NCBI RefSeq assembly: GCF_041146795.1
Contig: NC_135185.1
Span: 29,323,529 to 29,387,528, forward strand
Source of the DNA: Maylandia zebra
Lineage: Eukaryota; Chordata; Actinopteri; Cichliformes; Cichlidae
Direction of reading: 5' to 3'
DNA: 64,000 bases
This document shows positions 14,401 through 22,063 of this stretch, in pieces. A program made the position numbers and the translations under genes. Each line of letters opens with the position of its first letter. Positions within the stretch are counted from its first letter, which is position 1. Under the pieces are notes generated by a model, which made no database searches, had not been told where the DNA came from, and was given only the letters and a program-made list of their open reading frames with translations.

Positions 14401-15251
14401 ATGATTACTATTGCTTGTGACAGACTAGTGCAATTAGATGTAATAGTCAGTCTATGTATGGTCAAGCAAGTGACCCAGAATACTATCGTTTAATAGCTGG
14501 GGTACTCTGGGAGTGTTATTATCCATGATAGCACAGTTTCTGGTCCTTTGAGTGTGATGCATTAAAACTGCCATGTACAGTATGTTCTTATCATCTTGTG
14601 TTCAGCCTCAGGACCTAACTTTTGGTATAGGCACTGAAAATAGAAGTCTCTCTCATCAGAGAAAAGATGGTACAAGATCCGCTATATCGCACATATTTAA
14701 ATTTAGATTTTTATACCTTTTTGCAGCAAAGCTTATAAACTGCTGAACCTTGATGTGTCTCTCGTGATTTACTTTGAATTATGCTAATAACTTCTGATTC
14801 ATGATTCCTTGGGTTTGTGTGTGTGTCTGTACCTTTCTTCGTGTCTTGAGAAAAACACTTTACCAATCTGATAAGGGCTTTTTAAGCTTTCATGTCTTCA
14901 CAGCTGCTGCCTTTCTTTGAAGCGATTGGCTTTGCGGTACTTCTAAGATCACACACTTTTTCATTCTTCAGACAGATGCGTGTTACGCGATAAAGAGAAT
15001 TGCCAATATGTCGCTGAAGCGTTAAAAGATTTCTTTTAATAAAAGCACGTACTTTGACTTTAAAGTTTCTGTTGCAATAAAACATCTGGGGTTTTTGTGT
15101 GTTTGTGTTTTTATTAATTATACTTGTGAAATCCAATAAACAGTTGCAGTGTGCATAGTATGTTTCCCATTTTGTTTGCCATTAAAGGTAAATACAAAAG
15201 AAACACATGCTGTTATGATGGCTGATTTAAAACTGACAACAGAATAAGGCT
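5489..15251. other. Intergenic stretch, no gene recognised
   Basis: No open frame in either direction has the composition or splice signals of a vertebrate exon. The first few hundred bases (5489-5800) are relatively GC-rich and probably hold the 5' UTR and promoter of the - strand gene whose exon ends at 5488. The rest is AT-rich, with short homopolymers and no array, RNA gene or recognisable transposon. Confidence 0.5.
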
Positions 15252-15256
15252 GAAAT
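15252..15256. repeat. Target-site duplication (GAAAT), left copy
   Basis: GAAAT directly precedes the left LTR and is repeated at 21601-21605 directly after the right LTR. A 5-bp duplication is usual for Ty3/gypsy integrases and marks a single insertion event. Confidence 0.93.
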
Positions 15257-15772
15257 TGTCACGATCTGGTACAGGGATTCAACGCAGAGCGGTAAGGTAT
15301 CTCCAAGGTGTGGTTTATTTACAGTGCAGTGCAATATATATACAGTGAAGGGATCCAAAACTCCGAGGGGAATCACAGGGTAATCCAAAACTCCGGGGGG
15401 AATCACAGGGTAACTCGCTCACGTCTCCTTCGCTCACACTCACACACTTTCCCGCAGCAGGGAGGTCGCAGGTCCGGGGGGGGGAGATCTGAAGCAGACG
15501 AGAAGGCAGGTCACCAACTAATCACAAGTCATGGATATGAAGCACAAGAGCTGTGAGAACACTAACGTTAGGGGTACAATCATCCAGCGACGAGAGGATC
15601 TGTGTTCCAGCCTCAAATAGTGCTCCCAGTGATGATGGGTGAGTGTTGTCAGGTGTGTGTGTGGGCCAAGGGCGGGAGCCCACAGTGAGCTCCGCCCAGG
15701 CAGAGAGGGAGAAAACAGCAACAGCAATTGTAGCCTTGTGGGGCCGACCGGGCAGGCACGGAGACCATGACA
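15257..15772 (-). repeat. 3' LTR (516 bp)
   Basis: Same length as the copy at 21085-21600, from which it differs by two transitions (at 15538 and 15636). Ends are TGTCA...TGACA. By position this is the 3' LTR of the - strand element, so polyadenylation is expected here; an AATAAA lies on the - strand at 15319-15314. It contains two tandem 30-bp units at 15353-15412. Confidence 0.96.
15353..15412. repeat. Tandem duplication inside the LTR (2 x 30 bp)
   Basis: Two adjacent 30-bp units start ATCCAAAACTCCG and differ at one base. The same pair is in the other LTR at 21181-21240, so the duplication was already in the parent element. Confidence 0.9.
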
Positions 15773-15775
15773 GTA

Positions 15776-15785
15776 CCCCCCCCTC
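15776..15785 (-). promoter_or_regulatory. Polypurine tract (plus-strand primer)
   Basis: The - strand reads GAGGGGGGGG three bases before the 3' LTR, and its first bases overlap the stop codon of integrase. This is the standard place for the RNase H-resistant primer of plus-strand DNA synthesis. Confidence 0.85.
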
Positions 15786-16977
15786 AACGGGAGCCTCCCG
15801 GTGACCCACCAGGCTTACCTGGATGCCTGCGGTGGAAGTCCCGGAGCATGGCATCATCCAGGACAGCAGCTCGAGGCACCCAGGAGCGTTCCTCTATCCC
15901 GTAGCCCTCCCAGTCAACCAGGTACTGAAAACCCCGACCCCGGCGCCGGGAGTCCATGATGCGGGCGATATTGTAGACCAGCTGACCATCCACGAGCCGG
16001 GGGGGCGGCGGGGCCCTGGAGGGAGGGCACAACGGGCTGGAGAGCACCGGCTTGACCTGAGACACATGAAAGACATTGTGAATGCGCATGTTGCGCGGCA
16101 GCTTGAGGCGGACAGACACAGGGTTCACAATGGCCTCAACGGGAAAAGGGCCAATAAACTGAGGAGACAGCTTCTTCGACTCAGTCCGTAGCGGCACAAA
16201 ACGGGTAGCCAGCCATACTTGTTGACCGATGGCGTACACGGGGGCCGGTGTCCGGCGACGGTCAGCGAGGGTCTTGTTCCGCTCCTTAGTACGGAGCAGG
16301 GCAGCCCGAGTCGTCCGCCAGGCACGACAGCACCCGCGGAGGTGAGCCTGTACAGAAGGAACGGAGTGCTCACCTTCGATGGCCGGGAGCAAAGGTGGTT
16401 GATAGCCCAGGGACGCTTCGAAGGGAGACTTGCCCGTGGCGGAGGATGTGTGGCTGTTGTGGGCGTATTCGATCCATGGAAGCTGTTCACTCCAGGTCGA
16501 TTGGTTGTGCGAAGTGACACAGCGGAGGGCAGCTTCCAGCTCCTGGTTGGCCCGCTCCGATTGCCCGTTACTCTGTGGATGGAAACCGGAAGACAGACTG
16601 ACCTTGGCCCCCAGTGCGGAGCAGAACTCCCTCCAAACACGGGACGTGAATTGCGGCCCCCTATCCGAGACGATGTCCTCGGGGATCCCGTGAAGACGAA
16701 ACACATGGGAGGTGAGGAGCCGGGCCGTCTCCAAGGCCGAGGGGAGCTTCGGGAGGGCGACGAAGTGTGCAGCTTTGGAGAAACGATCGATAATGGTCAG
16801 GATGGCGGTGTTACCAGCGGAGGGCGGCAGGCCCGTGACAAAGTCCAAAGAAACATGGGACCATGGTCGAGCTGGTGTAGGGAGAGGCTGCAGAAGACCC
16901 GGTGGAGGGCGGTTCGAAAGCTTATTCCGGGCGCAGGTTGAACAGGCGGCTACATACTCCTTGGCATCCCTAGTCAT
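15784..16977 (-). pseudogene. Integrase C-terminal part with chromodomain
   Basis: This is the 3' end of pol, separated from its 5' part by the hAT insertion. The frame is open upstream to the insertion edge near 17017; 16977 is only its first ATG. Visible in order: the CxxC half of the N-terminal zinc-binding domain (CSTCARNK), the catalytic core with its three acidic residues (in [19 protein letters not shown] and the E of [12 protein letters not shown]), a C-terminal DNA-binding region, and a chromodomain ([16 protein letters not shown] through YLVDWEGYG and SWVP). The chromodomain is expected to direct integration to particular chromatin. The core has no break, but the His half of the zinc domain lies beyond the hAT element at about 18.03 kb. 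Confidence 0.93.
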
Positions 16978-17017
16978 AGCAGGCCACCAGAAGTAACGTC
17001 GGAGGAACGAGCAGGTG

Positions 17018-17025
17018 CGGAGGAC
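17018..17025. repeat. Target-site duplication (CGGAGGAC) of the hAT insert
   Basis: CGGAGGAC at 17018-17025 is repeated exactly at 18007-18014. Eight bases is the duplication length made by hAT transposases. Confidence 0.95.
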
Positions 17026-18006
17026 TAGGGCTGGGCGATATATCGAGTTTTTTAAAAATATCGATATATTTTCATACGAGATATAAGATGTGACAATATC
17101 GTTTATATCGATATAGTCTATGTTACGTTATAATTATACTTGTGGAGCCGCAGGTTTGCCTCTCTTTCGTCCACTTTTGTCTGTACGCAACGTTACTCTG
17201 CCTCGCCTCTCCTTCACTGAACACAACTCCGCCTCCCCCATAGCTTCACCTGACAATGACAAGGCAATGACAAGATGAAAGCGGAAAATCTCTGTTAGCG
17301 AGTTACCGCGGATGGCCCCGTGCGTGGGGCTGGACGGCGTCAACGTGTTAGCGAGCTAACCGCGCTAACGAGCTAACGACATGCAGCCCGGAGGGGCTGG
17401 ACGGCCTAAAATCCTTTCATTTTCTCAAAACTCGACAGTGCGCCTTATGTATGAATTCTGGTTGTGCTTACTGACCGCGAACCGATTTTATGTGGTACTC
17501 AGCAATCTGTCAAAAAAAATTTTAATATGACTTTGCTAAGCTACGGAGCTGCACGGCTTGATGTCGGAGGATTACGGCTACCGGGGAGGAGCCTCGCGGA
17601 GTGATACGTACTGTGTGTGTATAAGGACCACAAATGGCACCTGTTCAGAGACGTGGTGCAGCTGTGAAATCTGTCTCTTTGTTACTATGCTCAGCGTCTA
17701 TTAGTTTACATTTTGACTGCACAATTGTGAGCTTTTTGTTATGCACAAAAACAACATTTTCTTTTATTTATGGACCATGATTATTTAATAAATGCTGATA
17801 ATTTATTTTTGAGTAATTTCTTCATGTACATCTATGCTGTATGTAAATAAAAGTGCCCGTGTGACATCTGGGACACAGTGTGACTAGAACTCTCTTTTTG
17901 TTCTTAACTTATGGCTTTAAAAAAAAAAATCGAGATATATATCTTATATCGCCATCCAGCTAAAAAATATCGAGATATGAATTTTGGGTCATATCGCCCA
18001 GCCCTA
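17026..18006. mobile_element. Non-autonomous hAT element nested in pol
   Basis: A 981-bp insert is bounded by perfect 16-bp terminal inverted repeats (TAGGGCTGGGCGATAT) and an exact 8-bp target duplication, which together identify a hAT superfamily element. No transposase reading frame is present, so it must have been moved by an enzyme encoded elsewhere. Both ends carry several ATATCG-type motifs near the termini, likely transposase contacts. The middle is GC-richer and has a 13-bp direct repeat, GGGGCTGGACGGC, at 17326 and 17393, plus GCTAAC/GTTAGC-rich sequence near 17345-17380. It interrupts the integrase zinc-binding domain; removing it with one duplication copy would leave the host frame continuous. 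Confidence 0.94.
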
Positions 18007-19358
18007 CGGAGGACCCCAGGATGGCATGAAAAGCGGGCGGTGTGAGCCCACTGGAGAACCTGAGAGCGGACGGCTGAAGGAACGAAGAGGCGACCAGGTG
18101 GACCAGTGCCAGGATCCGGTTCGGTCTCCTGCGCCTCTTGGATGAGCCCCTCGATCTCCCAGGAGATGGCTCCAATTACGCAGGCGGCCGGGAGGACAGG
18201 CTCAGGGTCCGAGTCCTCCCCAGTGATGGAGAATTGCCTGGACAGGGCGTCTGGCTTTACGTTCCGTGTTCCTGGCCTGTAGGTGATAGTGAAGTCAAAA
18301 CGAGCGAAAAACAGTGCCCACCTGGCTTGCCGGGAATTGAGACGTCTAGCCGAGCGCAGGTACTCCAGATTCTTGTGATCCGTCCAGACGATGAATGGTT
18401 GTGCTGCTCCCTCCAACCAATGTCTCCACTCCTCCAGGGCCAGCTTGATGGCCAGAAGCTCCCGGTCCCCGATGTCATAGTTACACTCTGCTGGGGAGAG
18501 ACGGCGAGAATAAAAGGCACACGGGTGCAGCTTACCGTCCATCTGTTGAGACAGAACTGCCCCAACCCCGGAGTCCGACGCGTCCACTTCCACAACGAAC
18601 TGCCGTGTAAGGTCCGGTTGCCGGAGTATGGGAGCGGTGGTGAACCTGTCCTTGAGCAGGGCGAAGGCTCGCTGAGCGGCAGAATCCCACTGGAAGGGAA
18701 CCTTGGGAGAGGTGAGTTTAGTGAGAGGGAGAGCGATTCTGCTGAAATCACGAATGAACCGTCTGTAAAAGTTGGCGAATCCCAAAAAACGTTGCACTTG
18801 GCGGCGATCAGGAGGAGTAGGCCATTCCACCACAGCCCGCACTTTCTCCGGATCTGTCCGCAAGTCCCCCTTCTCGATAATGTGGCCCAGAAAACTCACA
18901 GACGACACGTGGAAGTCGCACTTCTCCCCCTTCACAAAGAGCCGGTTCTCCAGAAGGCGTAGCAGGACCTGCCGGACATGGACCTTGTGCTCCTCGAGCG
19001 TCTTAGAAAAGACCAAGATGTCATCTAAGTACACAAACACATAACGGTTAACAAAATCACGAAGGACATCATTAACCATCGCCTGAAACACCGCGGGGGC
19101 GTTAGTCAGCCCAAACGGCATCACGAGATACTCAAAGTGGCCCCGATGCGTATTGAACGCGGTCTTCCACTCATCCCCCTCCCTGATGCGCACCAGGTGG
19201 TAAGCGTTGCGCAGATCCAGCTTGGTAAAGACGGTCATGCCCTGAAGCAGTTCAAAGGCGGAGGAAAGCAACGGCAAAGGGTATTTGTTCTTAACAGTGA
19301 TCTGATTAAGGCCCCGAAAGTCAATACACGGCCGCAGCGAACCATCCTTCTTATCCAC
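17904..19358 (-). pseudogene. Reverse transcriptase-RNase H-integrase N-terminus
   Basis: The middle part of pol, in a different frame from protease because of the extra base at 19359-19368. It starts in the RT fingers ([11 protein letters not shown]), continues through [10 protein letters not shown] and the YLDD active site ([13 protein letters not shown]), then RNase H with its acidic residues ([41 protein letters not shown]). It ends with the first histidines of the integrase zinc domain (HTARFSCH) before running into the hAT element at 18006. The last 35 or so residues of the open frame are hAT-derived. All catalytic RT and RNase H residues that I can locate are present. Confidence 0.93.
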
Positions 19359-20097
19359 AAAAAAAAAACCCAGCCGCGACAGGGGAAGAGGAGGGGCGAA
19401 TCAACCCCGCCGCCAGCGACTCCGAGATGTAGCGCTCCATAGCATCCCTCTCAGGCCGGGAGAGGCTGTACAGGCGGCTAGACGGCAGCGGAGCTCCAGG
19501 AAGAAGGTCGACGGCACAATCGTACGGGCGGTGCGGGGGAAGGGACCGCGCCCAATCCTTACAAAAAACATCCCGCAGATCATGATAAACCCGCGGAACC
19601 ATCGAGAGGTCCGGGGCGTCTGACGGCGAGGCCGCGGGCAGGAGCGAAACCGGGGAAGCCGCAGCCCGGAGGCAGTTCATGTGGCAGGCCACACTCCAAC
19701 CCAGCACGGCACCCTTCTCCCAGTCGATATGCGGGTTATGGAGGACAAGCCAGGGGTGACCCAGAACCAGCGGAGTGAGAGGAGCCTTAAACGAAAAAAA
19801 ACAAATCCTTTCTGCGTGATTGCCAGAGAGAGATAATGAAAGGAATTCAGAAACATGAGTGATGTCAGGTAGGCGCTGACCCGACAATGCGTGAACGCGA
19901 AGGGGGCGTGACAGAGGCTCCAAGGCGATGTTCAATTTGGCGGCGAGTGAGGTGTCAATAAAGTTCTGCTCAGCCCCAGAGTCAATGAGAACGGAGAGAG
20001 AATGAGAAACAGTCCGAACACGCAGAATAGCCGGCAAAAGAAGTCTGGGGAGAGGGCTTTCACTCGACAGATCGCCCACCAGCACCCTCACGATCAC
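19351..20097 (-). pseudogene. Protease and start of reverse transcriptase
   Basis: The first part of pol lies in the -1 frame relative to gag and overlaps its end. The aspartic protease motif [12 protein letters not shown] is at about residues 37-48, and a glycine-rich flap region follows. After a linker, the N-terminal RT segment ([14 protein letters not shown]) runs to a ten-T run, where the frame changes and meets a stop. The listed start is a GTG at 20097; translation probably enters from gag by frameshifting, since no ATG is placed near. The open -1 frame extends upstream to about 20148. Confidence 0.88.
19359..19368 (-). other. Homopolymer frame break in pol
   Basis: The - strand has ten consecutive T at the junction of the two pol frames. 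A run one base shorter would keep protease-RT and downstream RT in one frame, so this looks like a single-base gain by slippage. A sequencing or assembly error in the homopolymer is the main alternative. Confidence 0.85.
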
Positions 20098-20148
20098 TGG
20101 TGAGCGCGCCCTTTTGCCAGCGTTGGGCAGGAGGAGACAGAGTGGCCT
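20094..20148 (-). other. gag-pol overlap (-1 frame)
   Basis: Pol is open in the -1 frame from 20148, just after a TAA in that frame, to the gag stop at 20094. Sushi-type elements and PEG10 express pol by -1 frameshifting. No heptamer here fits the X XXY YYZ rule; the nearest candidate is GCAAAAGGG at 20117-20109. The exact mechanism is therefore open. Confidence 0.6.
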
Positions 20149-21065
20149 TTACGGCTGCAGTAAACGCACTCACCGGAGACAAGGCGGCGCTGGCGCTCCG
20201 CGGGCGACAGCCGCGAGCGCCCAAGCTGCATGGGCTCTTCCCCATCCCCGGCGTCGGCGTCACACAATCCATGGGCCGCAGTAGGGGTCCCACAAAAGTC
20301 CAGCGGGGCATGCCCCGAACGCGCGCGTGCGCTCCGATGTGCGCGCACCTGATCGTCCACCCGCATACACAAAACCAAAAGCGCATCCAGGGAGGAAGGT
20401 AGTTCTCGGAGCATTAGTTCATTCCTTATTTCCTCATTAATATTAGTGAGCAATGCACTTTTAAGGGCCTCTTCCCCCCATTTCGCCTGTTCAGCCAAGG
20501 TAGAAAAGTCAATAGAAAAATCAGCCATGCTGCGTTTACCTTGTTTAAGCGCAAGCAAGCGCTGGCCGGCGGTGGCAGTTGTGGCTTTCCTGTCAAACAC
20601 ACCTTTAAACTTAGTCAGAAAGTCAGAAAAGGTGATGTCCGGCTCCGCCTGAAGCGCAGCTTGAGCCCAGGTTAGAGCACGGTCCTGGAGTAACTGGACA
20701 ATATAAGCGATTTTAGCACCATCAGTAGAAAAGGCTTGCGGTTGCTGGCGAAACTGAAGGGTACACTGAGTGAGAAAACCAGCACATTTATCAATCTCTC
20801 CCGTGAAAGCCCTGGGAGTAGGGAGGAATCTGTCAACGTGAACAGGTGAGGGAACAGGTGGCGCGACACTTACAGCTGGAACTGGCGCCTCCAACGGAGG
20901 AGCGGCGACCAGAGGAGCGGCCGGTAGCGGTATTAGCTGAGCCACGGCCTGTGTGAGGTTCGCGAGCTCTGCTCGAAGGTGAATGAACATCTGCTCGTGG
21001 CGTGCCAGCATCGCGGCCAAAGTGGCGAGGGTGGGAGTCGAGACCGCTGGGTCTGCTGAATCCAT
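20094..21065 (-). CDS. Gag polyprotein of the sushi-type element
   Basis: An unbroken 323-codon frame starts at an ATG only 19 bases inside the 5' LTR boundary. A short N-terminal helical segment (about residues 15-45) is followed by a Pro/Ala/Val-rich linker and then the capsid-like domain (about residues 80-240, containing [13 protein letters not shown] and [11 protein letters not shown]). An Arg-rich stretch leads to one CCHC zinc knuckle, [14 protein letters not shown] (CX2CX4HX4C). This domain order matches sushi-ichi gag and the domesticated PEG10/RTL proteins. It should form the particle and bind genomic RNA. The frame ends in TGA at 20096-20094, overlapping pol by about 55 bases. Confidence 0.93.
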   Translation of the reverse strand: MDSADPAVSTPTLATLAAMLARHEQMFIHLRAELANLTQAVAQLIPLPAAPLVAAPPLEAPVPAVSVAPPVPSPVHVDRFLPTPRAFTGEIDKCAGFLTQCTLQFRQQPQAFSTDGAKIAYIVQLLQDRALTWAQAALQAEPDITFSDFLTKFKGVFDRKATTATAGQRLLALKQGKRSMADFSIDFSTLAEQAKWGEEALKSALLTNINEEIRNELMLRELPSSLDALLVLCMRVDDQVRAHRSARARSGHAPLDFCGTPTAAHGLCDADAGDGEEPMQLGRSRLSPAERQRRLVSGECVYCSRKGHSVSSCPTLAKGRAHQ

Positions 21066-21072
21066 TTTCGTG

Positions 21073-21083
21073 GCTGGATGATT
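21073..21083 (-). promoter_or_regulatory. Self-primer binding site
   Basis: One base inside the 5' LTR boundary, the - strand reads AATCATCCAGC. This is the exact reverse complement of GCTGGATGATT in the LTR (- strand, 21416-21406). No TGG-initiated tRNA-type site is present at this position. In Tf1 and sushi elements the first bases of the transcript fold onto such a site to prime minus-strand synthesis; the geometry here is the same. Confidence 0.82.
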
Positions 21084-21084
21084 C

Positions 21085-21600
21085 TGTCACGATCTGGTAC
21101 AGGGATTCAACGCAGAGCGGTAAGGTATCTCCAAGGTGTGGTTTATTTACAGTGCAGTGCAATATATATACAGTGAAGGGATCCAAAACTCCGAGGGGAA
21201 TCACAGGGTAATCCAAAACTCCGGGGGGAATCACAGGGTAACTCGCTCACGTCTCCTTCGCTCACACTCACACACTTTCCCGCAGCAGGGAGGTCGCAGG
21301 TCCGGGGGGGGGAGATCTGAAGCAGACGAGAAGGCAGGTCACCAACTAATCACAAGTCACGGATATGAAGCACAAGAGCTGTGAGAACACTAACGTTAGG
21401 GGTACAATCATCCAGCGACGAGAGGATCTGTGTTCCAGCCTCAAATAGTGCTCCCGGTGATGATGGGTGAGTGTTGTCAGGTGTGTGTGTGGGCCAAGGG
21501 CGGGAGCCCACAGTGAGCTCCGCCCAGGCAGAGAGGGAGAAAACAGCAACAGCAATTGTAGCCTTGTGGGGCCGACCGGGCAGGCACGGAGACCATGACA
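21085..21600 (-). repeat. 5' LTR (516 bp)
   Basis: This is the promoter-bearing LTR of the - strand element. U3 is expected from 21600 to 21417, and R starts near 21416 if the self-primer model is right. A TATA-like TATTTGA lies at 21447-21441, 31 bases upstream of that start. An AATAAA is at 21147-21142. The first 10 bases outside the LTR (from 21601) begin with the GAAAT duplication. Confidence 0.96.
21406..21447 (-). promoter_or_regulatory. LTR core promoter and predicted transcript start
   Basis: On the - strand TATTTGA (21447-21441) is followed 31 bases later by GCTGGATGATT (21416-21406), the 11-mer complementary to the primer-binding site. The spacing is right for RNA polymerase II initiation at 21416. 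The equivalent site in the other LTR is 15588. Confidence 0.65.
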
Positions 21601-21605
21601 GAAAT
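21601..21605. repeat. Target-site duplication (GAAAT), right copy
   Basis: Partner of the copy at 15252-15256. Confidence 0.93.
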
Positions 21606-22047
21606 TGCATAACTTCAAGTCGTCCATCAGCCAGTTCATGGGAAAGGCCTCTTTTATTTTTTGTTTGTTGCTTTGAGGTTTATCACTTGTTTCACATTTC
21701 TCAAGCACCCTGCATGCATAACATCATCTCAGATACCAGATGCTTGGGACTGGACACTGCCTGTAGTACTTTATTTGACTGCATCCTTGAAACAACTTGC
21801 TCTTATCTCTTCTCCTGCTTCGCTTCCCTCAGCTTCCATCTCATTTCCACCAAAGGGAATAAATATGCTGCATATAAGGTGCCATTCGTGCCCCTTTCAG
21901 ATTGAGTATATGGGCAATTTCTCAGAAATATAGTAGAGACTGCCTCCACTGTGCCACTCCATTCAGAAATCCAATTTATTCATTTCAGCTTCACGCAATA
22001 GGACTCTCTTACACAAGCTATTGGATGTAAAACACAGCAGTACACCC

Positions 22048-22063
22048 GGGATCCCGGGATCCC
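22048..22063. repeat. 16-bp perfect palindrome
   Basis: GGGATCCCGGGATCCC reads the same on both strands and consists of two copies of GGGATCCC. No function can be assigned. Confidence 0.85.

Larger units (their letters stand above)
15257..21600 (-). mobile_element. Sushi-type Ty3/gypsy LTR retrotransposon (chromovirus)
   Basis: This is a full-length element on the - strand. In transcript order it has a 5' LTR (21600-21085), a self-primer binding site, gag, protease, reverse transcriptase, RNase H, integrase with a C-terminal chromodomain, a polypurine tract and a 3' LTR (15772-15257). LTRs begin TGTCA and end TGACA on each strand, and a 5-bp GAAAT duplication flanks the element. Without the hAT insert it would be about 5.36 kb. 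There is no env. The chromodomain, the order RT-RH-IN and the self-primer put it in the Tf1/sushi branch of vertebrate chromoviruses, the group from which mammalian PEG10/RTL genes derive. It is defective: pol has a one-base frame break at 19359-19368 and a 981-bp hAT insertion in integrase. The near-identical LTRs show that it inserted recently. Confidence 0.96.

Noticed and set aside
15518-15857. Open frames in the left LTR
   Set aside because: They run from the end of integrase into the LTR in other frames, and one is repeated in the right LTR. They are non-coding LTR sequence.
16219-16941. 240-codon open frame on the + strand
   Set aside because: It is antisense to the integrase frame, which has clear catalytic motifs. 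GC-rich coding DNA commonly leaves such shadows.
17134-17343. 69-codon frame inside the hAT insert as a transposase remnant
   Set aside because: It has no similarity I can recognise to hAT transposase (no BED finger or dimerisation motif) and is short.
18138-18962. 274-codon open frame on the + strand
   Set aside because: Antisense to the reverse transcriptase-RNase H frame and without recognisable domains.
21060-21084. Standard tRNA primer-binding site after the 5' LTR
   Set aside because: No TGG-initiated sequence complementary to a tRNA 3' end occurs next to the LTR; the self-primer explains the position better.
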